A stretch of DNA of 64,000 nucleotides from Oasisia sp. SBJ-2009 (GCA_964017155.1 OZ024861.1:15261526-15325525); one strand, 5' to 3'; numbered from the stretch's first letter, positions 1-45,312 are shown. A program made the numbers and translations. Notes: a model not told the origin generated them from the letters alone.

Positions 1-450
1 GGCAACGCGCGTAACATGCTGATGACGGTAAATATAAAGTTGTCTATTATTGTTATCGCTGAAATCATCCCATCAACTGATGATACATGACTACATGTCT
101 ACTTCAAAGCATTTCTCCTAAAAATGGACCGAACAAAATGAACTGTTCTTGGACTGGAGGGATTCCAAACAGTACGCCCGCAAATGTGAATCAATTTCTT
201 CAATACTACCGGTTGTTTCAACTATTATTGCAACCGTATGCCGAACAGTAAGGCATAATTGGGTCATTTCACGGTAACAGGCATATTTCGTCCAGAGTAA
301 AAAAAAAAAATTCGACCATAATATTTATCGCATTTTCGGCGTTAGTTAGGAAGCTTAATATAGTGAGTGACTAATCCAATAAGCAGCAGTGACCTTTGGC
401 ATCGTTTCCTATTTATTTTTTATTTTATTAGCATGACGTCATGAATGAAT

Positions 451-464
451 GTCATCTACGTCAC
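451..464 (-). repeat. GTGACGTAGATGAC motif, single inverted copy
   Basis: Exact reverse-complement copy of the 14-base motif that recurs at 800-851, 3325-3397 and 3731-3744. Confidence 0.7.
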
Positions 465-799
465 AAAAATATTTCCAGATTGATGTCCATTTATTACTCT
501 TTTTCTAAACATAATTTGTGTCCCACTTTATTTACGTACTGTTGCAAAAGTTGTGTTCAGTGATTATTCGGCTCTTGTGACACAGCCGAATACCATTGAA
601 CCTCTCGAAGCGCCTAGTGTCTCATATATCTGACATGGGCGAAAATCAGAAGTAGTCAGTTATTGTTTTGAGACTTATATACACCTCATGTTGCTGTAGG
701 TTTATTCATGAAGGAAAACGAGTCGATTTTCTGTATGAACCGGTGTGTATTCATTAGATCAGTTAGTTAAGTTTCGAGATATTAAATAAAATATACGCC

Positions 800-851
800 G
801 TGACGTAGATGACTTGTCGTGACGTAGGTGACACGCCGTGACATAGATGAC
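800..851 (+). repeat. GTGACGTAGATGAC motif, three copies
   Basis: Copies at 800-813 (exact), 819-832 and 838-851 (one mismatch each), spaced 19 bases apart. The core TGACGT is a CRE/ATF half-site-like hexamer, which may be coincidental. Confidence 0.75.
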
Positions 852-1229
852 ATATCTATGTTGATGACGCGGATTAACAAAGTGATACTGCAACTATTCG
901 TTGATTCCTGGGTGCAAAACGCATGCTTGTGCAATCCGCCAAAGTGGACGGTTTTGACTTCGGTAGATTGCCCACATTGTCTTCCTGGAGATTCTCCCCA
1001 AGGCCACGCAGAATGGCGTAGTTCAGGCTAGTGTTGAATGTATTGGTTGTTAGGCATGGTTTCAGCTTCCAAATTTCGTGTAGAAGTTGTTTTTCTTTTA
1101 GTCATGCAAGATTCCTATATGCGCATCTTCATGCGTTTTACTGAGTTGTCTTCTAAATCCGTTTTGACCCATGCATTTTCTTAGGCTACCAACTGGTCAC
1201 AGCTTATGACGTTGCTGTTCGTGTCCGGG

Positions 1230-2240
1230 GTACGCAATAGTCTCATCTCTTCTCATACAATTCAGTATGCTGATGACTGTGACATTCCTGCCCACACAGC
1301 AGAATAACTTCAAACTAGCTTATCAAAGTATATTCATGACTTTCCATCAACATAAGAAAAACCAACATCATATACCAATCCGCTCCTGGCAACAATAACA
1401 TGACATTAAAACATATGGAACAACCCTAGACATTGTTGAACATTTCCCTTACTTAATTGGGGAGTCATCTATCCCAGAAGTCAACTATCGAAGCAGAAAT
1501 TCAGCATCGTAATATCCTGTACCATCACATCCTTCATGGTCTGCGTAACCGAGTCACCCACAACCTCATGGAAGACACAAAGGTGATGTTCTATAAAGCC
1601 GTTTGTACTATCACTCTACATGAGCGAGGGGTGGGTTACATATCGATGTCATCTGAAGACCATAATGACTGTCCACCAAAGTTGTCTCAGACAGATTTTT
1701 GTATCCTATTTCCCATAGGACACAAAAAAATCACCGCCCCAACGCCAGTGTCTTCTTGGAAGCCAACACAACTATAGTATTGAGGCAGTGATAATGCAGA
1801 ACCAATTCAGCTGCGGACTGGCCGCTGTGATAGAATGTCGGATAGCCGCCTTCCCCGATAAATATTGTTTAACACATGCTAACACGTGGCATGAGAACAA
1901 GTGGTTACAGCCAGAGAAAACGATTCTAATGAACTGCTAAGCATTGCATGAAGAAAAGCCCAATTTACTTGGGAAGAAAACCCTGAGGACCATTCATTTA
2001 GCCGCCGTAGCATATGCGAGGCAACTGCCACACTTGAAACATCATTTTCTTCACGAGGTGGAAAAACAGCAGAAGAGAAATGACAAGGGAGATGTCCAAA
2101 TATTATCACGTCTCCCTTCCACCTGACACCTCCTGCCAACACTGCAACAAGATCTGCAGATCAATAATCGGGCTCTGGAGGCACCTCAGGATACACATGA
2201 CAGACGTCTGAAAGACGCAATTCTCATTTCGATGGACCGC
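1230..2240 (+). mobile_element. Relic LINE: end of reverse transcriptase and C-terminal zinc-knuckle region
   Basis: Frameshifted fragments in order: a YADD-like QYADDCD near 1265-1290; LGSHLSQKSTIEAEIQHR at 1460-1510; KVMFYKAVCTITL near 1580-1620; an EANTTSIEA-like piece near 1760; and finally CQHCNKICRSIIGLWRHLRI at about 2135-2200. That last piece is the CxxC...H...H motif found at the end of a common invertebrate LINE family. Many stops and frameshifts show it is dead. Confidence 0.6.
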
Positions 2241-3324
2241 TGATGATGATTATATGTTCTCAGTAAAGTGTCTCTTCCATCATCTCCACGCTATTGTGTC
2301 ACTGTACATATACGTGTTGCGGTCGTCTTCAGTGTTTGCCGTAGCCCATGCCAATGTCATTGTGCTCATGGGGGCCTAGTGCAATTTTGCATATGATATC
2401 ATCATGGTGTCCGAGAGCAAACGGTTCTTTTTCCTCAAGTTGTTTCATTTATGTGACGGTATCTTGCTTGCTATGTGTGATGTAACTGTAGTTGTTACGC
2501 TAGTAGAATCTACGGTTAACCTATGCACTTGTTGTTCACCTGACATGCTTTAAAATGGCGTTTACTTCGTACCCTTTTTCCGATTAACAGGCGAATGCGA
2601 GTCGTCTATAATACAGCAGTCGATGCTTCTGCAATGTCTTTCCCGTAGTCAGTCTCTTGATGAACTGATTAGTATAGCAGCAGTTACTATGATATTTCGA
2701 CCCCAGCTCCTTTGTAAGGGCATTATGAAACTGAAGCCTCTGAAGACATTTTCGTGTTTCGCGATGATGCATTCATGAATCTGTTGTTCTTTGTCTGATA
2801 AATGCCGTTGCTATGTAGATTCCATGTCAACCCCTTTATAGCGCTTCTTGTAGCGTTGAGATGGTCTCCCTCAGGTGGCTCGACTTTCTCTCAGTTTGCC
2901 AATCCGTTTGTACGCCTTTGCTCGGTCTTGCAGAGCATTGTTTCGACCACGTTCACGGGGTTGTGGGGTTGAGGCTGTTCAATGAAGCTGCTTGAGCGAA
3001 GGAATTTCGCTTGACGACTACGCGAAGACATTTGGTTGCTTCTCCAACTGCACCTAATTTGATGCTGCACGCAAGTTTGCTTGTTGTCTGCAACTTATGT
3101 GTATATAGGCCTACTGGTTTCTTCGGCATTTTCTTTCTTTCTAAATAAATTCTTCATGGCCAGCCTGGTTCGCTTGTTTAGATTCTTTTGTACCGTTCAA
3201 CAGCAGTTATGTCAATGTCTGAAAATGGAAAATATCATCAGATATTAGCTTAATTTATCAAAGATGATAATTATCCAATTTCAGCTAATCCTGTCACCGT
3301 TTTTTCTTAATTACAACTACGTTT

Positions 3325-3397
3325 GTCATCTACGTCACCCTCCATGTCATCTCCGTCACGACAAATATGTGACGTAGATGACTGTGACGTAGATGAC
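3325..3397. repeat. GTGACGTAGATGAC motif, two inverted and two direct copies
   Basis: Reverse copies at 3325-3338 (exact) and 3346-3359 (one mismatch) face direct copies at 3369-3382 and 3384-3397 (both exact), so the cluster is itself an inverted array. A further exact copy is at 3731-3744. Confidence 0.75.
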
Positions 3398-4250
3398 GTG
3401 CCTTGCGAGTCATGGCCAATATCATGTCTGTCGTTGGCTTAACTAGCGTATGCAATTTCTGATTGAGTTGATTGACACCACTTACCACGTGATTATCAAT
3501 AATTATGTTTGTCTGACCTGTATAGCACGCGGTGCGGACTGTTCGTAGATGACATGGAATAAACCTACTCACCTGACTCCTGCCCTGAAATGTTGAATAT
3601 CTCGCGTAAATCGCAGCAAAAACGGTTTTGGAGTTGTTTCCAATATGCATATATGGCGGTAACGTAATTGTGATTCCACGTGGATGTGGTAGTTCTTCCG
3701 ACTCTGGACAGGGGTGGCATCAAAGTTGTCGTGACGTAGATGACATGGAACCAGGGGACATATATTTTTATGTTGAAAATCATCGACTACTCAAAAAATC
3801 TAATAAATAATGCTGTTTTTTGGACAAATATGAAGAGAGGCGTCGCAATGAGAACCTTACGCAATATATTTATTATTTAATGTGGAATTATTACACCTTT
3901 ATAATAACGTGCAAATTGACGACCAGGCGATGGGGACAGCCACTTTTCGATTACGTAGACTGGGAGATATAACGATATATAACTAGAATAACGACTTAGA
4001 ATGCCATTATTACATTAGAAATGAAGAACAATAGTGTATAAAGCGCCACATATAAGAAATATAGTTTTACGAGATTTTTTTTGTCAAATATTTCTATACA
4101 AAAGAGCCGGGACACCATTTAGCCCGGTTACCGTGAAATGACCCAATTACTAAAGTTTACCATAGATTTAACCACAGATTTAGATACACGTCTATAAGCA
4201 GCTGCTAGATGTCACGCCAACTGAACGAACTGTCGAAGACTCGAAGTTGT

Positions 4251-4282
4251 TGACCCTTAACAACGTCGCAGGTTAAGGGTCA
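4251..4282. repeat. Perfect 11-bp hairpin
   Basis: TGACCCTTAAC at 4251-4261 and GTTAAGGGTCA at 4272-4282 are exact complements around a 10-base loop. No polymerase III or terminator context is seen. Confidence 0.5.
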
Positions 4283-5475
4283 GACATAGAATGCCGCGCG
4301 CTGAATGGCCAAGTCAATTTAACCCTTCACTTAATGGCGGCGTCTAGACCATCGTGAATTTCGTTAGAATTTTAGACTTTAAAGTCACATTCTGAGTAAA
4401 CCGCTGACGTTAAAAAATGTAGTATATGTGGAAATTGTTACTTTATATTAACTCTATTAGGTGTATGCCACGAAACAGTTAACTTTTGTTGGCCTTTAAG
4501 TACTGACAGACTGAACGTTACACATGTCGAGAGAAACTGTCAATGCAGGAGCAGAACGTCTGTGTGACTGTGTGTGATCTGTGTACTGAATGGGGCGATT
4601 AACGCCGACTAGCGCGCTGTACTTTTGCCAAAATAATCATTCGACAAGCGTCAAGCGTGCAATGTTGATCCGGCAACATTCGCTTCGATACAGTGCCGTG
4701 AAATAAACAATAAAGTGTGCTCTGCAAATTATATGTTCATGGATTTGTTTATTTACAAACATTTAAAAAATCGCAACATCCGAATTGTCTCAATCATTGG
4801 CTATTTTTAGACACGTGACCTGTCGTCATCACCATGTTTAGAATAAGATTTAAAAAAGTTAAACATAACAAGTTCCATAACATAAAGACTTGCACAGACT
4901 TGTGTAAACAATTAACTAGGCGTCGGAACGTTATCCGCACTTTATGGAGTTCCTCTACCGAGTGTCGCTTTACACGTGCACCAAGCCATGGGAATCCTCG
5001 TGCCTTGAAGGACTGTGGGTGCTTGGGATGAACCCATATATTTACGGTGAGGAACTGGACATACATTTAGTCTGCCAAAAGAAAAAGTAAGTTCTTAAAT
5101 AGGCACTATATAACCATTCCGTAGGCCTGGTCAAACAATTTACGTTGTATGCCTTGTTATATACCTGCTCGCGACTTCTCTGGAACGTATTCAGCCACGC
5201 CAATTAATCCGTAACGTCCTGACGGTGCATGCATGCGTCTCTATTGTAAGATATGTAGTAGTAAGTAATATGTTTCTTACTGGAGACAAGGTTTACTTAA
5301 ACAAGGCTTTATTCGCCGAAAACAAGTGCGTAAAGTCGGCAACGCGATATTAACGATTGTCCACTAGAAGTAGAAGTCGCTACTTTACGGGAGAGTGCCG
5401 CTACATCAGTGAACAGTCAGTTTCAACAATACTATGTAACTACAGACCGTCCGCCCGTCCTTCCGTCCGTCCGCC
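4283..5475. other. No gene recognised
   Basis: Only short unsupported open frames occur. No splice-consistent coding block, RNA gene or known repeat was recognised. Confidence 0.5.
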
Positions 5476-5548
5476 CGCCATTGGGTATTTTGCAGGGCAA
5501 ACATCCGCCAATTCTGGCTTACGAGGATATCTACAAATGGTGGTTCCC
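5476..5548 (+). repeat. 73-bp direct repeat, copy 1 (coding-like)
   Basis: Nearly identical to 5775-5847. In one frame it reads PLGILQGKHPPILAYEDIYK then WWFP, and that frame is open from 5409 to 5591. The Trp-rich block looks like protein but no family was recognised. It could be an exon duplication or part of a repeat. Confidence 0.5.
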
Positions 5549-5774
5549 ATTCAGTCAACAGTCAACACTGCAAAAGCTACTACATTTATGATATAGACCT
5601 CTACTTCACCTCCCAAACCTACAGACATGCGGCATGACAATTAAAGGCACCTCTATAAATTAGGTACCTTGTCAGTCTATGACTCAGGCAACCAGATATT
5701 CATCTTCTGTCTTTTACTTTCCTACGGACGTGGGGACTAAGGCCTCGTTGACCACCATACATCTTCTCTGGCTA

Positions 5775-5847
5775 CGCCATTGGGTATTTTGCACGGCAAA
5801 CATCCGCCAATTCTGGCTTATGAGGATGTCTGCAAATGGTGGTTCCC
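5775..5847 (+). repeat. 73-bp direct repeat, copy 2 (coding-like)
   Basis: Reads PLGILHGKHPPILAYEDVCK then WWFPL, followed by a stop at 5865. It differs from copy 1 at about four positions, all in otherwise identical context. The sequences flanking the two copies are unrelated. Confidence 0.5.
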
Positions 5848-5869
5848 CCTCGCGGAATCCGACTAGATA

Positions 5870-7090
5870 AGCTCGGTGTAACGGGTAGACGATTTAACGA
5901 AGCTCATCTATTTGGATATTTTACCTAGATTGAGAATTTGCAACGGCGGGAATGTAAAATTGGGACCCGTAAAATGTCCAATTTCGCCTGAGATAATTAT
6001 TATTGTTATGACTCTGATAACAGGAATCATCGTCAGATAGATTATCTCAACTTATGGTAACTTATTGTTAATAGACAATGGCAACTTCGGGTTCCGTGTC
6101 GAAGGTAAATGTTGTCAACGATTTATTGGATGATTGATTTGATAAGTAGTGATAGTGTAGTGATACTGATAGTGATAGTACTAGATTAGATAGATCATAG
6201 AATCGATAGTGATATAAATATGCAACCACATTTCTGGTAACGGTATTGGGTACATTTCTAATACACTTGGACCAGCAGCTGGACTACCATATGTAGTGTA
6301 CCGATGTTACAATTAGCCCAGGCCATTTACTTTTAGGTTGGCATAATTTCTGGATTCTCTAATAATTTTGCACCAAAATGTATCCATACAATATTGGCTG
6401 CTTGTTTGAAGTACCATGTATGCAATGGCAACACCAGTGGCATGGATTCATGTAAACTAGGACATTATTTTAACATCAAAAGTACCGCCCCCATTAAACA
6501 AAATACCACCCTCGCCCCAGTAAAGCACAATTTTATAGGCAGTGGCTATGCATACGTGAGCCGTACATTTTGGCCGCCAGTCTAAAAGTACGGCATTCAT
6601 TCTGCGCATGCGCATGCTTTTATTTTCGGTTATGTGAGCTGTATTTTTAGCATCGTTTGTCTAAAGGTATGGCAGTCGATATGCGCATGTGCACACTTTC
6701 CATACATCAGCCTTATCTTTAGCAGTCGGTTCTAAAAATACGTGAATTATTTTTCCACGCATGCATGTGGATGCACGTATGAATGGAACTTATTGGAAGC
6801 TCTTATGGCACTCAGTTGTACATGTACGTGAATACTTTTGGTTTTTTTACATATTGACATATAGCCCTATACATGGCTGTCAGTAAATCTAACAATGTCA
6901 AAAACATCACTCCTACGTGTAACTCCGCCGTATTGATGCGATGAGATGGACGCAACATACATGCGCAGAATTGAAAAACAGATGCGTGCACATCCTCACG
7001 TACGGTTAGGCCACGGGTCTAAAGATACGGCTCACGTACGCGTAGATACTTGGTATTTTATAATGTACTCAGTCATTTGTTTGTAGCTGC
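5870..7090. other. Upstream of ORC3; no gene or promoter recognised
   Basis: Contains a GATAGT-rich low-complexity stretch (6125-6215) and several CATGCGCATG-type palindromes near 6605-6780. Nothing here could be assigned as a core promoter with confidence. Confidence 0.4.
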
Positions 7091-39895
<32,805 letters not shown>

Positions 39896-40185
39896 CCACA
39901 AGTCCTCCAAGGTATAACTCCGTGGTGACCGCCGTCTGTCTCGTCTGTCGCCGCAGGTGTCGTGTCGTGTCATTGTCGAGTGTCCACCGTCGTCAGCCTG
40001 CCTCGCCCTGCATTTGAACGAAAGTGAATGGTCTGTTTTCTTCGACGCGATGTTCGTTGCAGTTTCATTTCGCTATCATCGCCCATTGGTGTCTTGCCAT
40101 TGTCTCTCCAGCCGGAATATGGCTATGGTTAACCGTGCTATGCTGGCTTTCGTCTGTAAATAAAGAGAACCACGTCAATTATCTT
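39896..40185 (+). other. ORC3: ORC3 3' UTR with AATAAA signal
   Basis: After the stop codon the sequence is non-coding and carries AATAAA at 40159-40164, the first good polyadenylation signal. Cleavage is expected about 10-30 bases further on; the end given is an estimate. Confidence 0.6.
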
Positions 40186-42295
40186 GTCTTTATTGTTGGT
40201 ATTTGCTCTAGTTTTTGCGCATGTTACAAAAATGACTTCTAGGTCATACACAATGTTTTCTAGTGATTGCAGCTCGTGCTGGTTCGATGCCAAATATTTT
40301 TCGATACCGATCGATACCTGAATTTTGTTTGATACTTATGTTGTAACTGTAAGTCTAATATTCACATAGAACACAGTTCCCAGTAGAAACAGTATGCAAC
40401 AGAAGTAGTACTGGTTCGATACCAGAATTTTTCGATATCGATCTATATATTGCTGGTTAATTTAGTACAGTAGAGATCTCCAAAGAAACACACTACCCAC
40501 TTAGACTAATGCTATATAGAAACACACACAATATTTCACTTGTAGGGATAATTGTATAGTCATGCAAACAATGATTAATATGTTATTTAAGTAAACAAAC
40601 AAAAGTTGTAACTGTTTCAATATATATAATCAATTGCTGTTGCAAAACTAAAAAGTAATTGTAATATAACGTTAAAACAATAAAGACAACTGCAATCATA
40701 TAACTAGTGATAAATAAATTAATTGCACTGAATTATTTTAAATTAATAAGAGTATTTCACCCCCAGGTGTTTGCAAATACACTATATAGCAGCTTAATTT
40801 CAAGTCAATGTGTCTCCTAAAGTTACCATCAACAAGTACAGCTGAAACAACATACAAAATAATGTTATTGTTAAACACACCTATCCTTATAATAGTGCTA
40901 GCACTGCTGAACACTCACTGTTTTTATTAATTGTATCGTAAAGATAATTGTGAATTAACATCAAAACTGTATGTATAGACGATTACAATAAAATAACACT
41001 AATTAATAAAATTAATATAACAATATTAATTAAAATTACAATTGTACTTCACACCAATATTTGTTAATATTAAATTACCACGTTATCAGGTACACATAAC
41101 AAGCCCCATATTGTTTTTGCAACTGTTTTCAAGAACAGGTCGGTTTCTTCCTCTACGTCTGACTCTGCCAGTGGCAGTGCCAGTGGTGAACCTGTTTGGC
41201 CAGTGAGTAGATGCGGTAAGCGAATCGACATCGTCAATCAGTCACATCGTGTATGTCATTTCTTGACGTTGTGGCCGCAGTAGTAGATTCGGCAACCGAT
41301 GGCGATTCCCTACAACTAATTCGACTGTAACTAGATGTTCACTGCTTGCTCATTGTCGAATATTTCGATAGAACACGTTTTCGAGTCGTGGCGATGTTGA
41401 GACGTCATTGTTGAATCATTGTGATTGTCCGACCACGACTTGTCCTTCGATGAAAATTTATCATCACGTTTTGATAGTTTCTTGAATGATGGACAGTAAC
41501 ATGTTTTGTCAAATTCGATATATTTCCCTCGCTGTCTTTGGCGCTTCTGGCATAGCAGACATTCTTTGTTGAAAAACTACAAATTGGCGATGAACGTTGT
41601 GACATGTCGTTCGTCTTGCATGGGGGAGTCAGATACGGCAAACGGTGGCGCCACCATACAGCAAAACAGCGCCACCAAACGGAACCCGGGTAAATAAAGC
41701 TCGCGCATCGCGCTCGAATAATTATTTATATTAATAATATTATTAAACTATTTTCATAAATACTAGTGCGCGCAATAAACACTCTACAAAAATAATCTAG
41801 CATGTGTGTTTTGTACGCGTAGCCGTAGGTAAAATAGGGAGACAGATGCCATGGTAGTGCCACCAAACGAGATAATCACGAATTGTTTTTTGAATAAGTC
41901 TACAATAAAGTTTTATAAAACAATTCAAATTTGATGTTATATTATTTTTTAAACAACCACGCCTAAGTCAAGTTAGGCAGCGAAGCGCTGCAGTGGTAGC
42001 TCCCGTAAACAACGACGTCATCGACAACGATAATGCGCCTTTGACGAAAGTATCGAACAGTGGGCGTTCAATACCAAAAATATCGAAGTAACGCGATACC
42101 ACTAAGTATCGGTATCGCACTTTCGCATGAATGGATGACGTCAGCAGATACGTCATCCCACCTTGACATCTTACTAAGAGGTGAAAGCCTGTATTTCAGC
42201 TAAAGTAGTATTTGAATGTGTTACATGGAGTAAACAAACGCAGTATCCTGTAGTGTTCAGTAATTTGGTAACATCCCATTTGTTATCCAATTGAC

Positions 42296-42389
<94 letters not shown>

Positions 42390-43020
42390 ATATATATATG
42401 AATGTTTCTAGTAATGAGAACTAGGATGGCGACGTGAATTGTATGAACATACAGTATTATAACTTGTTTCCAATATCATAAACTGTAATCATTTGGATAT
42501 GTTTGCACACATGTCACAATAAAATATTTTTGACACCATTTATGTTACTTTTGAATTTGTTTAATTATACATAAAAATGTGTATCGCTATATCGTCGATT
42601 GTTATTTATTCTTTTATAAAGAACTGACTTTCTCGCAGGCATCTGTTCCGTTCCCCGACATCAGCCATTATAACTACCAGCAAAACTGTCCATCTTTCTG
42701 ACGGAACAATAGCCATACTTCATCCAAAACAACCATTCAAACGACTTGGAATATATGGTAGATATTTAGAATATAAATATCCATAGGAGAATTTGTTCAG
42801 GTTTCTGTTAAATCGATTACGGTGAAACTGAGAACTACCATCTAAGGATACATTTTTATTATGGAATGGATATTGTAAATAAGTATCAGTTATTTAATAA
42901 TTAAACGGTTTTATACAACGTTTATACGTTTTCATTTTGCCATTTCTTAATTAGTTTTTCTAATTTGTTTACATGTAAAAGGAAAACATTCTTGCCAGAT
43001 TTGTTTTGCAATGATGGAGT
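40186..43020. other. Intergenic region downstream of ORC3
   Basis: AT-rich. TTCGATACC/GGTATCGAA-type words at 40280-40450 and again, inverted, at 42050-42125 hint at a decayed inverted-repeat element. A (TA)n tract of about 90 bases lies at 42299-42387. No gene was recognised. Confidence 0.4.
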
Positions 43021-43169
43021 CCATTTTGGTGACATATTTGTCTTCTCCCGTCATCTGGGGACGTCGTATGGCTGGTAACTTACTTTCACCAAGCCGCTGT
43101 GTCTGTCATCTCATCTACGCTCAGACCTAAGAATTGTTTGTCTTTTTCTGCATATCTCTTCCCATCTGG

Positions 43170-44832
43170 TCTTTGGTCGTCCTCTCCGTCCTGGTCTCTT
43201 TGGTCGTCCTCTCCGTCCTGGTCTCTTTGGTCGTCCTCTCCGTCCTGGTCTCTTTGGTCGTCCTCTCCTTCCTGGTCTCTTTGGTCGTCCTCTCTGTCCT
43301 GGTCTCTTTGGTCGTCCTCTCCGTCCTGGTCTCTTTGGTCGTCCTCTCCGTCCTGGTCTCTTTGGTCGTCCTCTCCTTCCTGGTCTCTTTGGTCGTCCTC
43401 TCCGTCCTGGTCTCTTTGGTCGTCCTCTCTGTCCTGGTCTCTTTGGTCGTCCTCTCCGTCCTGGTCTCTTTGGTCGTCCTCTCCTTCCTGGTCTCTTTGG
43501 TCGTCCTCTCCGTCCTGGTCTCTTTGGTCGTCCTCTCCGTCCTGGTCTCTTTGGTCGTCCTCTCCTTCCTGGTCTCTTTGGTCGTCCTCTCCGTCCTGGT
43601 CTCTTTGGTCGTCCTCTCCGTCCTGGTCTCTTTGGTCGTCCTCTCCTTCCTGGTCTCTTTGGTCGTTCGTCCTCTCCGTCCTGGTCTCTTTGGTCGTCCT
43701 CTCCGTCCTGGTCTCTTTGGTCGTCCTCTCCTTCCTGGTCTCTTTGGTCGTCCTCTCCTTCCTGGTCTCTTTGGTCGTCCTCTCCGTCCTGGTCTCTTTG
43801 GTCGCCCTCTCCGTCCTGGTCTCTTTGGTCGTCCTCTCCTTCCTGGTCTCTTTGGTCGCCCTCTCCGTCCTGGTCTCTTTGGTCGTCCTCTCCTTCCTGG
43901 TCTCTTTGGTCGTCCTCTCCTTCCTGGTCTCTTTGGTCGTCCTCTCCTTCCTGGTCTCTTTGGTCGTCCTCTCCTTCCTGGTCTCTTTGGTCGTTCGTCC
44001 TCTCCGTCCTGGTCTCTTTGGTCGTCCTCTCCGTCCTGGTCTCTTTGGTCGTCCTCTCCTTCCTGGTCTCTTTGGTCGTCCTCTCCTTCCTGGTCTCTTT
44101 GGTCGTCCTCTCCGTCCTGGTCTCTTTGGTCGTTCGTCCTCTCCGTCCTGGTCTCTTTGGTCGTCCTCTCCGTCCTGGTCTCTTTGGTCGTCCTCTCCTT
44201 CCTGGTCTCTTTGGTCGTCCTCTCCTTCCTGGTCTCTTTGGTCGTCCTCTCCGTCCTGGTCTCTTTGGTCGTCCTCTCCGTCCTGGTCTCTTTGGTCGTC
44301 CTCTCCGTCCTGGTCTCTTTGGTCGTCCTCTCCGTCCTGGTCTCTTTGGTCGTCCTCTCCTTCCTGGTCTCTTTGGTCGTCCTCTCCGTCCTGGTCTCTT
44401 TGGTCGTCCTCTCCTTCCTGGTCTCTTTGGTCGTCCTCTCCGTCCTGGTCTCTTTGGTCGTCCTCTCCGTCCTGGTCTCTTTGGTCGTCCTCTCCGTCCT
44501 GGTCTCTTTGGTCGTCCTCTCCGTCCTGGTCTCTTTGGTCGTCCTCTCCGTCCTGGTCTCTTTGGTCGTCCTCTCCTTCCTGGTCTCTTTGGTCGTCCTC
44601 TCCGTCCTGGTCTCTTTGGTCGTCCTCTCCGTCCTGGTCTCTTTGGTCGTCCTCTCCGTCCTGGTCTCTTTGGTCGTCCTCTCCGTCCTGGTCTCTTTGG
44701 TCGTCCTCTCCGTCCTGGTCTCTTTGGTCGTCCTCTCCGTCCTGGTCTCTTTGGTCGTCCTCTCCGTCCTGGTCTCTTTGGTCGTCCTCTCCGTCCTGGT
44801 CTCTTTGGTCGTTCTCTCCGTCCTGGTCTCTG
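43170..44832 (-). repeat. 27-bp minisatellite, about 61 copies
   Basis: The unit GGTCGTCCTCTCCGTCCTGG TCTCTTT (minus strand: KRPGRRGRP in one frame) runs for 1.66 kb. Variants differ at CCGTCC / CCTTCC / CTGTCC. Three copies have a 4-base insertion (GGTCGTTCGTCC at 43661, 43989 and 44128). Because 27 is a multiple of three, all frames stay open on both strands, so the long open frames here are artefacts. Confidence 0.95.
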
Positions 44833-45311
44833 CATTTACCACTGCCCGTTGTGTTCACCTCTTCTCATCACACGCCCATTCATTTCTGTGTTACCTGTTT
44901 GGATGCTTGTATGACTCTTGTAGTTCCACTAATACATTCGCCCCATATATTATGTTTCGTTGTTACTCCTCATATCCACCTCACCATCCTCATCTCATTC
45001 GTTTCTTTCCTTGCTTCTTATCCTTTCGGCATTGTCCATGTTCTGGCCTTGCTATGCTACTGTGTTATAGATCTTCCCAGGCGGCCTCCTGTCACACAAT
45101 ATTCCGCTGTATTTCTTCCAATTTCTCCAAGCTGTCTTCACGATGTCCACACCAATGCTTCCTTTCTCTTACACGTCTGACCCCATATATTTGATGTGCA
45201 TATATGTATCCAGCTCGTCTCCCTCTATCTTTACAGTTGATCTGTCTACCCAATAATTCCATTCGACTTACGAAGTCGTCCATGTATTCGGTTTCGTTCG
45301 ACTAACTCTAA

Positions 45312-45312
<1 letters not shown>

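Larger units (their letters stand above)
256..4149. mobile_element. Candidate 3.9-kb DNA transposon bounded by 23-bp inverted repeats
   Basis: TAATTGGGTCATTTCACGGTAAC at 256-278 is the exact reverse complement of 4127-4149. Between them lie clustered copies of GTGACGTAGATGAC near both ends and a relic LINE. Exact 23-bp inverted ends with sub-terminal motif arrays suggest a non-autonomous DNA transposon. No target-site duplication is evident and no transposase was recognised. Confidence 0.4.

Noticed and set aside
1457..1777. 106-residue protein-coding gene
   Set aside because: Its text (LGSHLSQKSTIEAEIQHR, KVMFYKAV) is a frameshifted LINE reverse-transcriptase relic.
1879..2142. Minus-strand 87-residue frame
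   Set aside because: Shadow of the plus-strand LINE relic.
42640..42790. Possible exon with acceptor TTTCTCGCAG
   Set aside because: Frames are short and end quickly (ASVPFPDISHYNYQQNCPSF then stop); no phase-matched partner was found.
43086..45194. Six open frames of 298-693 residues on both strands, rich in DQDGEDDQR, SPSWSLWSS or LVVLSVLVS repeats
   Set aside because: They exist only because the minisatellite unit is 27 bases, so every frame stays open. The flanks show a dead LINE.
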